The notes under the pieces: generated by a model
Told to the model about the DNA's origin: nothing
Seen by the model: only the letters and a program-made list of their open reading frames with translations
Databases searched by the model: none
DNA from: an uncultured Kordiimonas sp.
GTDB taxonomy: Bacteria > Pseudomonadota > Alphaproteobacteria > Sphingomonadales > Kordiimonadaceae
Length of the DNA: 64,000 nt
Direction: 5' to 3'
NCBI GenBank assembly: GCA_947503575.1
Contig: CANNDZ010000001.1
Span: 248,001-312,000, forward strand
Position numbers and translations under genes: made by a program
Shown: positions 53,231-62,838 of the stretch, piece after piece
Position numbering within the stretch: the first letter of the stretch is position 1
Layout of the letters: each line of letters opens with the position of its first letter

Positions 53231-53986
53231 TTAGTTAAGGGCACTGAAGAACCGCCCGAACGGTACACCCGCAAAGCAAGATACGTCCTTGCCACGGTCG
53301 CAGTCGTAGAAGCTGAAGGTTGTTATGTCCGCTCGGCCCATCAGATATTTTTGGGCAATATAGCCTGTGCGGCTCAGATCGCGGCTATCCAGTGATCGGT
53401 CTCTGTTGTCCCCCATCATGAAATAGTGCCCGTCGGGCACTAAATAGGGTCCAACATTGTCATACCTGCCACGGTCGGTTTGTTCGTATATGTTAAAAGT
53501 AACACCATTTGGTAGTGTCTCGATATACTCTCTTGCTGACGTAATACGGCCATCACTATCTGTGTAATTTACATCGCGAACTAAGTCGCGCGGGACCTGT
53601 TGGTCGTTTATGTAAAGAACGCCGCGTCGATACTCGATTTTATCTCCTGGCAGCCCAATGACACGTTTGATCACAACGATGTCTTCGCTCGGTTTATAAA
53701 ATGTGGCTATGTCGCCGCGGTCCGGGGGTGATGAAAACAGTCGGTTTTCAGGTAAAAAACCAGGCTTAAAAAAGGGAACAGAGTAGCGGTTATAGCCGTA
53801 AGCAAACTTTGCAGACAAAACCCGGTCACCGGTTTCCAGTGTTGGTTCCATGCTGCCGGACGGGATATAGTTTTGCTCCCAGGCAAAAGTGAAGAACAAA
53901 AGAACATAAAGAACCGGCTTGATCCAGCCGATCAAACCATCATTCTTTTTCCGGATCTTGGTCTTGCTACCGCTGCTATCTGACAT
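53231..53986 (-). CDS. lepB: signal peptidase I, downstream copy
   Basis: A 251-residue type I signal peptidase, which cuts signal peptides from exported proteins at the outer face of the inner membrane. A single anchor helix (about 22-38) precedes the serine motif IPSGSMEPTLETGDRVLSAK; the general-base lysine is in VVIKRVIGLPGDKIEYRRGV; and the later box is FMMGDNRDRSLDSRDLS. It lies 13 bases after a second, closely similar lepB, so the two are a tandem duplication. Confidence 0.92.
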   Translation of the reverse strand: MSDSSGSKTKIRKKNDGLIGWIKPVLYVLLFFTFAWEQNYIPSGSMEPTLETGDRVLSAKFAYGYNRYSVPFFKPGFLPENRLFSSPPDRGDIATFYKPSEDIVVIKRVIGLPGDKIEYRRGVLYINDQQVPRDLVRDVNYTDSDGRITSAREYIETLPNGVTFNIYEQTDRGRYDNVGPYLVPDGHYFMMGDNRDRSLDSRDLSRTGYIAQKYLMGRADITTFSFYDCDRGKDVSCFAGVPFGRFFSALN

Positions 53987-53999
53987 GTTCAGACTTTGT

Positions 54000-54797
54000 C
54001 TAGTTCAGAGCGTTGAAAAATCTGCCAAGCGGTATGCCAATAGGGCAGAAAATGTCTTTGCCCTGGTCGCAATCATATAGACTGAAGGTCGTGATATCTG
54101 CGCGCCCAACAAAATACGCAGAGGGTACGTACCCAATATCGTTCAGGTTTCGGCTGTCTGAGGAACCGTCCCGATTGTCGCCCATCATAAAATAGTGGCC
54201 GGGCGGCACAACAAATGGCCCCACATTATCGTAAAAACCCCCGTCAGTACTCTCGTAAATTCTGTGTACAACGCCGCCGGGTAACGTTTCGTCATATTCT
54301 TTAACAATTCGGTCAGCGCCATTATAGCTGGTGTATGAGACTTCACGCACCAGTCTACGCTCAACAATCGTATCGTTGATATATAACCGCCCTCCACGCA
54401 TCTCCACGCGGTCTCCCGGCAGGCCAATAACGCGTTTGATGAAATCCTCATTGTTTTTCTTTGGTACGGTAAATACGGCAACATCGCCGCGCTGCGGCGC
54501 GTCTTCAAACAGGCGGCTTTCCGGAATAAAAGATGGATCAAAGTAGACGCTGTACCGATTATAACCATACGCAAGCTTTGAGACGAATATCCTGTCACCG
54601 ACTTCCAGGGTGGGCTCCATACTACCGCTTGGGATATGAAAGCTGGCCCAACCAAATATGCTGAAAACCAGATACGCGGAAAAGATAACCACTACATCTT
54701 TGATCAGAGCAACGGTTTCATTGCGGCCCTGTTTGGGCTCTGTCGCTTTTCCTGTATTTGCACCGGGCGTCTGTTCCGAAGAGTTGTCTGCTGTCAC
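54000..54797 (-). CDS. lepB: signal peptidase I, upstream copy
   Basis: A 265-residue signal peptidase I, the first of the tandem pair. After a polar N-terminus and an anchor helix (about 29-50) come the serine motif IPSGSMEPTLEVGDRIFVSK, the lysine motif FIKRVIGLPGDRVEMRGGRL and FMMGDNRDGSSDSRNLNDI. Both copies keep all catalytic boxes and both end in GRFFNALN or GRFFSALN, so both should be active. They differ mainly in the N-terminal tail and in the variable loops, where substrate preference could lie. It diverges from dnaK across 357 bases. Confidence 0.95.
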   Translation of the reverse strand: MTADNSSEQTPGANTGKATEPKQGRNETVALIKDVVVIFSAYLVFSIFGWASFHIPSGSMEPTLEVGDRIFVSKLAYGYNRYSVYFDPSFIPESRLFEDAPQRGDVAVFTVPKKNNEDFIKRVIGLPGDRVEMRGGRLYINDTIVERRLVREVSYTSYNGADRIVKEYDETLPGGVVHRIYESTDGGFYDNVGPFVVPPGHYFMMGDNRDGSSDSRNLNDIGYVPSAYFVGRADITTFSLYDCDQGKDIFCPIGIPLGRFFNALN

Positions 54798-54993
54798 CTG
54801 AAGGCCTTAATTTTAAATCGTTTCACGCGCTGTCTTTGGGGCCGCAAGTTTACCGGCGTCGACCAGCAATGCAATATAGATTCACCCTGCTTCCTTGCCA
54901 TGGTGGCATACTTATCGGCTTCCGTGCCTAAAAGGTCATGCAAATTCACAGGGTTTCAAGCCCTATAACAGGTAAAATTAATTGCGTGGAGCC

Positions 54994-55025
54994 CTTGCTA
55001 AGCATTGTCACCATCCCTATATAGG
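54994..55025 (+). promoter_or_regulatory. RpoH-type heat-shock promoter of dnaK
   Basis: CTTG at 54994-54997, an 18-base spacer, then CCTATATAGG at 55016-55025. This fits the alphaproteobacterial RpoH consensus CTTG-N17/18-CYTATNTNNG at every position. It predicts a 5' leader of about 125 bases before the dnaK ATG. The rest of the 54798-55154 gap contains no CIRCE element that I can see; it must also hold the lepB promoter. Confidence 0.85.
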
Positions 55026-55154
55026 CGCTGAAACCGGTGGGCTTCGGGTTGTTTTCGAGCTTGCCACCTTAACGAAAAATCAAAGCCCAAGAGGTTACAA
55101 ACGGGTGCCAATGACGGGCCCAAGTAATCGGCTGAAACGGGATGAGGTATAATT

Positions 55155-57083
55155 ATGGGTAAAGTAATCGGTATCGATTTGGGTACGACAAACTCTTGCG
55201 TATCTATCATGGACGGGTCCAAGCCAAAAGTTATTGAAAACGCAGAAGGTGCGCGCACGACGCCGTCTATCGTTGGTTTTACTGACGAAGGCGAACGCCT
55301 TGTAGGTCAGCCAGCCAAACGACAGGCTGTTACAAATCCGGAAGACACACTTTTTGCCATCAAGCGGTTGATCGGTCGGACATTCGATGACCCGACAACA
55401 CAAAAAGACAAGGGCATGGTTCCCTACAACATCGTTAAATCTGACGGTGGTGATGCGTGGGTAGAAGCCAAAGGTGAAAAATATTCACCAAGCCAGATTT
55501 CTGCAATGATCTTGCAGAAAATGAAAGAAACCGCAGAAAGCTATCTCGGCGAAGATGTCGATCAGGCTGTTATTACGGTTCCAGCGTATTTTAATGATGC
55601 TCAACGTCAGGCGACAAAAGACGCCGGTAAAATCGCTGGCCTTGAAGTACTGCGCATTATCAACGAACCAACGGCGGCCGCTCTTGCTTATGGTCTTGAT
55701 AAAGACGATGGCCACACAATTGCTGTGTTTGACCTTGGTGGTGGTACATTTGACGTATCAATTCTGGAAATCGGTGACGGCGTCTTTGAAGTTAAGTCAA
55801 CGAACGGTGATACGTTCCTTGGCGGTGAAGACTTTGACATGCGCCTTGTAGATTATCTGGCCGACGAGTTTAAAAAAGAAAACACAGTTGACTTGCGCCA
55901 GGACAAAATGGCGTTGCAGCGTCTGAAAGAAGCTGCCGAGAAAGCAAAAATTGAACTCTCCAGTTCATCACAAACTGAAGTTAATCTGCCGTTTATTACA
56001 GCGGATGCTTCTGGTCCAAAGCACCTTCAGATCAAACTAACGCGCGCCAAGCTTGAAAGCCTGGTTGAAGATCTGGTGAAGCGCACTCTTGAGCCTTGCA
56101 AAAAAGCCCTCAAAGATGCGGGCCTTGCTGCAGGCGAAATTGATGATGTTATCCTGGTGGGCGGCCAAACGCGCATGCCCAAGATTCAGGAAATCGTGAA
56201 AGACTTCTTTGGTCGCGAACCCCACAAGGGTGTGAACCCTGATGAAGTTGTTGCTATGGGCGCTGCTATTCAGGCGGGTGTTCTGCAGGGGGACGTGAAA
56301 GACGTCCTTCTTCTTGATGTCACTCCGCTATCGCTTGGTATTGAAACCCTCGGCGGTGTGTTCACGCGCCTTATCGAGCGCAACACAACAATCCCGACCA
56401 AGAAATCTCAGGTCTTCTCAACAGCAGAAGACAACCAGGGCGCTGTTACCATTCGCGTTTTCCAGGGTGAACGTGAAATGGCCGCAGATAACAAGCTGCT
56501 TGGCCAATTTGATCTGGTTGGTATTCCTGCAGCACCCCGCGGCGTGCCACAAATCGAAGTTACCTTCGACATCGATGCCAATGGTATCGTGAATGTGTCT
56601 GCCAAAGATAAGGGTACTGGCAAAGAGCAGCAGATCCGCATCCAGGCATCTGGTGGTCTGTCTGATGACGACATCGAACAAATGGTCAAGGATGCCGAAG
56701 CTAATGCAGAGGCAGACAAAGTTCGCAAAGAGCTTGTTGAAGCCAAGAACCAAGCTGAAGCGTTGATCCACTCTTCTGAAAAGAACGTGGAGGAACACAA
56801 AGACAAGGTTTCTGACGAAGACAAAGCAGCTATCGAAGCGGCTATTGCCGAGTTGAAAACAGCGCTTGAAGGTGAAGATGTTGAGGCAATCAAAGCTAAA
56901 ACAGAAGCACTTGCACAGGCTTCTATGAAGCTTGGCGAAGCGATCTACAAAGAAACCCAGGAAGCTGGCGGCGATGCAGCCGCTGCTGACGCTGCGGCCA
57001 AGGCGGCAGAAGCTGGCGATGAGCAAGCTGACGATGTTGTTGATGTTGACTTTGAAGAAGTTGACGAAGACGAAAAGAAATAG
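55155..57083 (+). CDS. dnaK: chaperone DnaK (Hsp70)
   Basis: A 642-residue Hsp70. The ATPase domain begins [20 protein letters not shown], includes [20 protein letters not shown] and [20 protein letters not shown] and [20 protein letters not shown]; the substrate domain includes [20 protein letters not shown]; and the lid ends in an acidic EEVDEDEKK tail. It holds unfolded proteins with DnaJ (next gene) and GrpE (at 28.4 kb). Expression is probably RpoH-driven from the promoter at 54994-55025. A weak GU-paired hairpin (about 57109-57145) lies before dnaJ. Confidence 0.99.
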   Translation: MGKVIGIDLGTTNSCVSIMDGSKPKVIENAEGARTTPSIVGFTDEGERLVGQPAKRQAVTNPEDTLFAIKRLIGRTFDDPTTQKDKGMVPYNIVKSDGGDAWVEAKGEKYSPSQISAMILQKMKETAESYLGEDVDQAVITVPAYFNDAQRQATKDAGKIAGLEVLRIINEPTAAALAYGLDKDDGHTIAVFDLGGGTFDVSILEIGDGVFEVKSTNGDTFLGGEDFDMRLVDYLADEFKKENTVDLRQDKMALQRLKEAAEKAKIELSSSSQTEVNLPFITADASGPKHLQIKLTRAKLESLVEDLVKRTLEPCKKALKDAGLAAGEIDDVILVGGQTRMPKIQEIVKDFFGREPHKGVNPDEVVAMGAAIQAGVLQGDVKDVLLLDVTPLSLGIETLGGVFTRLIERNTTIPTKKSQVFSTAEDNQGAVTIRVFQGEREMAADNKLLGQFDLVGIPAAPRGVPQIEVTFDIDANGIVNVSAKDKGTGKEQQIRIQASGGLSDDDIEQMVKDAEANAEADKVRKELVEAKNQAEALIHSSEKNVEEHKDKVSDEDKAAIEAAIAELKTALEGEDVEAIKAKTEALAQASMKLGEAIYKETQEAGGDAAAADAAAKAAEAGDEQADDVVDVDFEEVDEDEKK

Positions 57084-57201
57084 TCGGCTGTTTTGACTGC
57101 ACCAAACAAAAAAGCCGTCTCAGCATCTGTTGGGGCGGCCTCTTTGTAAACATGGTGGTCAGGTATTCGTGCTTTTCGCTTAAAGTTTCGGGAAAAGATC
57201 A

Positions 57202-58341
57202 ATGTCAAAAACAGACTATTATGAGCTCTTGGGTGTTGGGCGCGACGTAGACGCTGCAACGCTCAAAAAAGCGTTCCGCAAAAAAGCGATGGAGTTTCAC
57301 CCAGACCGCAACCCGGACAACCCGGAAGCGGAAAAGAAGTTCAAAGAATTCGGCGAAGCCTATGATGTTTTGAAGGACCCTGAAAAACGCGCGGCCTATG
57401 ATCGTTACGGCCACGCGGCCTTTGAAAACGGCATGGGCGGCGGTGGCCCTGGCGCGGGTGCTGGCGGCTTTGATTTCTCGGATGTTTTTGAAGAGTTCTT
57501 CGGTGATTTTATGGGCGGCGGTGGCCGTCGGGGAGGCAGAAGGGGAGGCCCCGCACGCGGTTCCGACCTTCGCTTCAATATGGAGATTTCGCTCGAAGAC
57601 GCCTTTAACGGGAAAAGTGACAAGATCACAATCCCTACATCCGTCAGCTGCGACCCTTGTGGTGGTTCCGGCGCTGAGCCTGGCTCGAGTCCAGAAGTGT
57701 GCTCAACATGCGGCGGCGCAGGTAAGGTGCGCGCCAACCAGGGCTTTTTCATGGTAGAACGCACCTGTCCGACGTGTCAGGGCAGCGGGCAAATTATCGC
57801 AAACCCGTGCAAGGTGTGTCGCGGTGCTGGCAAAGTGCAAAAGGAAAAAACCTTACAGGTTAAAATTCCTAAGGGTGTTGAAGAAGGCACCCGTATTCGT
57901 TTGTCTGGCGAAGGTGAGGCTGGTGGCCGCGGCGCACCTTCAGGAGATCTATATATTTTCCTGTCGATAAAGCCGCACCCTATCTTCAAACGCGACGCTG
58001 ACCTGTTGTTCTGCCAGGTTCCAATCCCGATGGCGACGGCAACGCTGGGCGGCACGATCGAGGTGCCAACAATTGAGGGAAAACGTGCCCGCATTAAAGT
58101 TCCTGCCGGCACACAAAGCGGACGTCAGTTCCGTCTAAAGGGCAAAGGCATGCCCGAATTGAACGGTGGTTTTGTTGGCGACATGATCATTGAAACCCAG
58201 GTTGAAACGCCGGTGAACCTTACCAAGCGCCAAAAGGAACTGATGGAGGAATTCGCTGGCGAAGGGGGCGATAGCGTTTCCCCGCGCTCTGATGGGTTTT
58301 TCACCAAAGTCAAAGAGCTTTGGGAAGACCTGACAGACTGA
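57202..58341 (+). CDS. dnaJ: chaperone DnaJ (Hsp40)
   Basis: A 379-residue type I J-protein. The J domain holds the HPD motif in [17 protein letters not shown], followed by a Gly-rich region from about 75 to 110, and then four zinc-binding CxxCxGxG repeats ([32 protein letters not shown]) between about 150 and 220, and the C-terminal substrate domain. It stimulates the DnaK ATPase and delivers substrates. It follows dnaK by 118 bases and is ended by a strong terminator. Confidence 0.99.
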   Translation: MSKTDYYELLGVGRDVDAATLKKAFRKKAMEFHPDRNPDNPEAEKKFKEFGEAYDVLKDPEKRAAYDRYGHAAFENGMGGGGPGAGAGGFDFSDVFEEFFGDFMGGGGRRGGRRGGPARGSDLRFNMEISLEDAFNGKSDKITIPTSVSCDPCGGSGAEPGSSPEVCSTCGGAGKVRANQGFFMVERTCPTCQGSGQIIANPCKVCRGAGKVQKEKTLQVKIPKGVEEGTRIRLSGEGEAGGRGAPSGDLYIFLSIKPHPIFKRDADLLFCQVPIPMATATLGGTIEVPTIEGKRARIKVPAGTQSGRQFRLKGKGMPELNGGFVGDMIIETQVETPVNLTKRQKELMEEFAGEGGDSVSPRSDGFFTKVKELWEDLTD

Positions 58342-58364
58342 CGACCGCCACAGAATAGCTATGT

Positions 58365-58390
58365 AAAGCCGCCTTTCTGGGCGGCTTTTT
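58365..58390 (+). terminator. rho-independent terminator after dnaJ
   Basis: AAAGCCGCC, a six-base loop, GGCGGCTTTTT: perfect stem plus T tract, 24 bases after the dnaJ stop. Confidence 0.92.
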
Positions 58391-58476
58391 CGTTTGTGTT
58401 TCCCGGGCCCGTTTACCTAATCGCTTGACATGCCACCACCGAAGCCAGAGCCTGACTATGAGGACAGGAGGGTAAT

Positions 58477-59697
58477 ATGAAGCTTTTCTTTATTGCTGGT
58501 TTGCTGTTTTTGACATCGTCTGCGATGGCACAGGAGACAAGGCCGGAAGGTGTAACCGGAGCGACTTGGCAGTTTGGCCCGCTTAATCGCTGGGCATACA
58601 CCCATATCCGAGAAATTCTACCGACCAAAAGTATCCCCAATGACTATCGCACCGTTCGCCCCTTACCTGGCCTAAATACGGCGACCAGCGATTTGATGAT
58701 TGGTGTTGAAGGTGAAGCTGTTCCTTTGTCACATGCAATGAAGCAGGCATACATGGACGGTGTTCTTGTTATGAAAGACGGGCGCGTTTTAGTGGAGCGC
58801 TACGAGGGAACCTTAACACCTGAACGCACACATCTGTTGTGGTCTGTCAGCAAAACCATAACAGGTTTGACAGCCGCTAGTGTTGTAGCGGACGGCCTTG
58901 TTGACCTAGATAAAAGCATTGCTGATTATGTGCCGGAATTGGTGAAAACCGGTTGGGCGAATAACAGTGTACGCACGCTTCTGGATATGCGGGACACGTC
59001 AGATTGGAACGAAGATTATGCAGCTCCGGACAGCACCGTCAGGCGTCAGGACTGCGCGGATGGTCTGCTGGCCGGCCCATCCTGTGACGGCGTTGCTGTC
59101 GTTGGCAACTATGTGTTTTTACCCACTGTTGGCCATGATGATGAGCGCAAAGCCCGCTTTGTCTACAAATCCGGTACAACAGATGTGGTTGCCTGGGTCC
59201 TTGAGGCCGCGACAGGAAAGCGTTTTGCAGACCTTGTCTCAGAGCGAATCTGGAAACCGATGGGTGCAGAGCGCAGCGCTGATATTACCGTTGATGTATC
59301 GGGCTTTACCCTAGCGAGTGGAGGGATGGTTGCCACCCTTCGTGACGTTGCCCGCGTTGGACAGCTTATGCTAGATTATGGCCGCATGGGTGATAGCCAG
59401 ATTGTCCCAAAAACGTGGCTTGAAGATATCTTTCAAAGGCCCGGTGACCCAAGTTGGTCTTTGCCAAAAGCTGATGGCCAGGAGCCTTATTACCGTTCCT
59501 TTGTGTGGGGTGTTGGCGATGGAAAGGGAACAGTTCAAGCTCGTGGTGTGCATGGTCAGGTGATTGATGTTTCACCGTCAACGGGCACTGTGATTGTTGT
59601 TCTTTCAAGCTGGCCAGATGCCGATGGCGGCGCGCCTGGTGTTGGTGCCAAGGAAACGCAGGTCGTGATTGATGGTATAAAACAGGCTGTTCGCTAA
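58477..59697 (+). CDS. secreted serine beta-lactamase-like hydrolase
   Basis: A 406-residue exported protein (signal MKLFFIAGLLFLTSSAMAQE) of the beta-lactamase/penicillin-binding-protein-like serine hydrolases. The SxxK motif is SVSK in HLLWSVSKTITGLTAASV near residue 123; the second motif is likely YKSGTTDVVAWVLEAATGKR; and GVHGQV near the end takes the KTG position. This resembles class C-like 6-aminohexanoate-dimer hydrolases or esterases rather than true beta-lactamases. It begins about 86 bases after the dnaJ terminator and is convergent with a TetR gene. No antibiotic role should be assumed. Confidence 0.88.
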   Translation: MKLFFIAGLLFLTSSAMAQETRPEGVTGATWQFGPLNRWAYTHIREILPTKSIPNDYRTVRPLPGLNTATSDLMIGVEGEAVPLSHAMKQAYMDGVLVMKDGRVLVERYEGTLTPERTHLLWSVSKTITGLTAASVVADGLVDLDKSIADYVPELVKTGWANNSVRTLLDMRDTSDWNEDYAAPDSTVRRQDCADGLLAGPSCDGVAVVGNYVFLPTVGHDDERKARFVYKSGTTDVVAWVLEAATGKRFADLVSERIWKPMGAERSADITVDVSGFTLASGGMVATLRDVARVGQLMLDYGRMGDSQIVPKTWLEDIFQRPGDPSWSLPKADGQEPYYRSFVWGVGDGKGTVQARGVHGQVIDVSPSTGTVIVVLSSWPDADGGAPGVGAKETQVVIDGIKQAVR

Positions 59698-60326
59698 TCG
59701 GTTTGATCAAACGTTGCAACATATGCTTCAAGCAACACGGCAAGCTCATCAAGAAGCGCATTTGCCGTGTCATTATTATCTTCTTCAACGATCAGATCGA
59801 CAAGCACAGATGTGGTCGTGACCATTATTTTGCTGGCTGCTGTTTTACGATGTGCCGGGATGCGTGCGCCTGAATAGTCCAGTGTTTCTTCAATCAAGGT
59901 GGCAAGGTTGCTGTCACCGCCTGGCGTCACATCCCACAGGCTGTAATGGCTATTGGCCCAACGGGTTAACTTGACAAAAGTAGGATGTGCTTTTGCTATT
60001 TGCCAAAAGCTACCGAGTATGTGCCGAATTGGGTCTGTCGTATTATCTGTTGATATCCGTGCGTGGCTTTTCATCAGGGATTTTTCAACAGATTCAAAGG
60101 CTTGTTGGTACAACAGCTCAAGAATATCGTTACGGTCGCCGAAATAACGATATACGGACCCCACCGGTACCGATGCTTTTAAGGCAATCGTTGTTGTCGT
60201 TACATCGCTAATGGATCCGGTTTGCAACAACCCACCCGCAGCACGCAAAATTTTAGCTTGTCGCTCTCTGGCCCGCACTTGTTTCGGCTCAGGTCGGTGC
60301 TGTCTGCGTTCAATTGCTTTGGTCAT
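59694..60326 (-). CDS. TetR family transcriptional regulator
   Basis: A 210-residue repressor-type protein. The DNA-binding helices are QAKILRAAGGLLQTGSISDV and TTTTIALKASVPVGSVYRYF followed by GDRNDILELLYQQAFESV; the C-terminal ligand domain is more variable. ATG 60326 is used, but ATG 60356 is equally possible because neither has a good ribosome site. It diverges from the beta-helix gene; a 13-base perfect palindrome (60380-60392) lies between the two and is the likely operator. Confidence 0.9.
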   Translation of the reverse strand: MTKAIERRQHRPEPKQVRARERQAKILRAAGGLLQTGSISDVTTTTIALKASVPVGSVYRYFGDRNDILELLYQQAFESVEKSLMKSHARISTDNTTDPIRHILGSFWQIAKAHPTFVKLTRWANSHYSLWDVTPGGDSNLATLIEETLDYSGARIPAHRKTAASKIMVTTTSVLVDLIVEEDNNDTANALLDELAVLLEAYVATFDQTD

Positions 60327-60379
60327 GGTACCGCTTTGTATTGATGTATTCTGCATTTATAGCGGACACGGCAAAAAAG

Positions 60380-60392
60380 TGAAACTGTTTCA
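60380..60392. promoter_or_regulatory. candidate TetR operator
   Basis: TGAAAC-T-GTTTCA, a perfect inverted repeat in the gap between tetR and the beta-helix gene, just before a TTGACT (60399-60404) that could be the -35 of the beta-helix gene. Confidence 0.5.
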
Positions 60393-60458
60393 TTTTTGTT
60401 GACTTGATAGACTGGTTTGCGTCATTTTGTTGGTCGAGTATTTGCTAGGGGAATTGCC

Positions 60459-61700
60459 ATGCGTCAAGTTGGATCTGCCACTATTGCTGTCATCATTGGT
60501 TTTCTGTTTTCTGCAACAGCATCGGCACAAGATGCCGTAACTGTCTCCGCGGGGGGAGACTTTCAGGAAAATTTGCAGGAAGCTCTTATTCTTGCAGAAC
60601 CCGGCAGTGTCATACAGTTGCCGGCTGGCCGGTTTGATCTCAAAACCGCCTTGTCTCTGGATGTGCCAAACGTCACAGTGCGCGGCGCAGGCATGAATGA
60701 GACAGTTCTGTCCTTTGCCGGCCAGGTGGCAGGCTCTGAAGGCCTTCTTGTAACGTCCGACGGCGTTTGGCTGGAAGGCTTTTCTGTCGAAGACACCCCT
60801 GGCGACGGAATAAAGGCCAAGGGTGTTGATCAAATCTCATTCAAGGACATTCGCGTGGAGTGGACTCGAGGCCCTCACCCAGAAAACGGCGCATACGGCC
60901 TGTACCCGGTTGAAAGCAAAAATGTCCTGATTGATGGAGCCCTGGTAAAAGGCGCATCAGATGCCGGTATTTATGTTGGGCAAAGCCAGCATATTATCGT
61001 GCGCAACAGTAGGGCTGAATACAATGTTGCCGGTATAGAGATTGAAAACAGCTATTATGCAGATGTGTTTGATAATGTTGCGACCCATAACACAGGCGGA
61101 ATACTTGTTTTTGATTTACCCAATTTGCCCCAAATGGGTGGTCACACGGTCCGCGTTTTCAACAACCGTTCCGTTAACAATGACACAGCAAATTTTGCGC
61201 CTGAAGGCAACATTGTTGCAACTGTCCCTAAGGGTACCGGGTTGTTGATTATGGCTAATCACAATATTGAAGTGTTTGGCAATGAATTTGCCGAAAATGC
61301 CTCCGCCAATGTGTTGCTGGCGGCATACCCGCGCGAATATAATGATGATTATTATAACCCTTTGCCTCGTGGTATATATGTCCATGGCAACACCTATGGA
61401 CGGGCAGGATGGGCACCGGACAAAGCTGTTGCAGAGCTAATCGCGCCAGCGACAGGCCTGCCAGTGCCCGACATTGTCTGGGACGGTGCGGTAGACGGGA
61501 TATGGTCAGCTTTTTTTGGCCCCGATCAGGAAGACCGCATCATCATAAAAGAGTCTGATGATACCACCTTTGCAAACCTGCAATTTGTTAAGGATATGAT
61601 CTTGCCGTGGGGCGCTTCTGTGTTGACAGACCTGTCTGATCATGAGGGTCAGCGTGTACCCATAAGCACTGTGCGCCTGCCGCAAGAAGACACAGAATAG
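60459..61700 (+). CDS. secreted parallel beta-helix protein
   Basis: A 413-residue exported protein (signal ending near SATASAQD) built of parallel beta-helix coils. Repeating units can be seen, for example NVTVRGAGMNETVLSFAGQV, QISFKDIRVEWTRGPHPENG, HIIVRNSRAEYNVAGIEIEN and NIEVFGNEFAENASANVLLA. This matches the conserved beta-helix family that occurs next to SO2930-type diheme cytochromes, which is the next gene here, 13 bases on. ATG 60459 has AGGGGA upstream. Function unknown; the fold is common in polysaccharide lyases, but I see no catalytic signature. Confidence 0.87.
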   Translation: MRQVGSATIAVIIGFLFSATASAQDAVTVSAGGDFQENLQEALILAEPGSVIQLPAGRFDLKTALSLDVPNVTVRGAGMNETVLSFAGQVAGSEGLLVTSDGVWLEGFSVEDTPGDGIKAKGVDQISFKDIRVEWTRGPHPENGAYGLYPVESKNVLIDGALVKGASDAGIYVGQSQHIIVRNSRAEYNVAGIEIENSYYADVFDNVATHNTGGILVFDLPNLPQMGGHTVRVFNNRSVNNDTANFAPEGNIVATVPKGTGLLIMANHNIEVFGNEFAENASANVLLAAYPREYNDDYYNPLPRGIYVHGNTYGRAGWAPDKAVAELIAPATGLPVPDIVWDGAVDGIWSAFFGPDQEDRIIIKESDDTTFANLQFVKDMILPWGASVLTDLSDHEGQRVPISTVRLPQEDTE

Positions 61701-61713
61701 AGGGCCGTTCATC

Positions 61714-62766
61714 GTGTTTCGAGTGATTTATACCGCGGCCCTCTGGTTAGGGTTGTTTGTTGCACCCGCAGTAGCGCAAGCTGTAAACGACGAAGCCCTT
61801 TTGAATAAACGCCCCCAAAAGCTTTTGTCCGCATACGGATTATTTGATGATGGTCCGGCCCAATTGCCCGCAACAGGGGTTATTCGCTATGACCTTCAGG
61901 TGCCTTTGTTCACCGATTATGCGGAAAAATACAGATTTGTTTATTTGCCCGCAGGTCAATCAGCAGCCTTTGACACCACAGAAGTCTTTAATTTTCCCAT
62001 TGGCTCCGTATTGGTGAAAACATTTGCTTATCCCGCAGACCTTCGGTCTCCTGAAAACGATGTACGACTTTTGGAAACCCGGCTTCTGATCCATCAGCAA
62101 GATGGTTGGAACGCCTGGACATATGTATGGGATGATGAGCAAAAAGACGCTGTGTTGAAAGTTGCGGGCAAAGTGGTTCCGTTAGATTTTGTCGATATCG
62201 ATGGTCTGCCGCGCTCAATAAACTACATCGTTCCCAATAAAAACCAATGCAAGGGGTGTCATACCTTCGACCGGGCACTGACGCCGATTGGACCCAAGGC
62301 GCGCAACCTCAATAAGGTTTTTACATATGACGGTGAGAACAAAAACCAGCTAAGTTTTTGGCAAGATGCCGGTATTCTGAACGAGTTGCCACCACTGGAC
62401 CAGATTCAGCCTTTACCTTTGGTTGACGATGATGGGGCGCCCATCAACGACCGTGCCCGTGCCTACCTGGATATTAACTGTGCCCACTGCCATCGACGTG
62501 AAGGACCTGGGTCAACGTCAGGTCTGTTCCTAACATACGGTGAAGAAAACCCGGTTGCATGGGGGTACAAAAAGCGCCCAGTTGCCGCGGGGCGGGGATC
62601 GGGTGGGCTTACTTACGACATCGCCCCCGGAAATGCGGAACAATCCATACTCTACTATCGTATGCACTCCACCGACCCGGGCATTATGATGCCCGAGGTG
62701 GGCCGCACATTGGTGCATAAAGAAGGGCTAGAGCTGATAAGAGACTGGATCAACCAGCTTGACTAA
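61714..62766 (+). CDS. SO2930 family diheme c-type cytochrome
   Basis: A 350-residue exported protein (signal ending APAVAQA) with two heme c motifs, CKGCH at 179-183 and CAHCH at 256-260. Around them are DGLPRSINYIVPNKNQCKGC and RARAYLDINCAHCHRREGPG, with MMPEVGRTLVHKEGLELIRD near the end supplying a possible axial Met. The family is conserved as a pair with the beta-helix protein upstream. It starts with GTG, with AGAGGG upstream. It should act in periplasmic electron transfer, but its partner is unknown. Confidence 0.9.
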   Translation: MFRVIYTAALWLGLFVAPAVAQAVNDEALLNKRPQKLLSAYGLFDDGPAQLPATGVIRYDLQVPLFTDYAEKYRFVYLPAGQSAAFDTTEVFNFPIGSVLVKTFAYPADLRSPENDVRLLETRLLIHQQDGWNAWTYVWDDEQKDAVLKVAGKVVPLDFVDIDGLPRSINYIVPNKNQCKGCHTFDRALTPIGPKARNLNKVFTYDGENKNQLSFWQDAGILNELPPLDQIQPLPLVDDDGAPINDRARAYLDINCAHCHRREGPGSTSGLFLTYGEENPVAWGYKKRPVAAGRGSGGLTYDIAPGNAEQSILYYRMHSTDPGIMMPEVGRTLVHKEGLELIRDWINQLD

Positions 62767-62838
62767 GTCACCTTCCCTGTGCAGGTGCAGCATGCTAGTT
62801 CTGGTCAAAAGCCAAAGAAAAGAACGCAAGGTACACTG

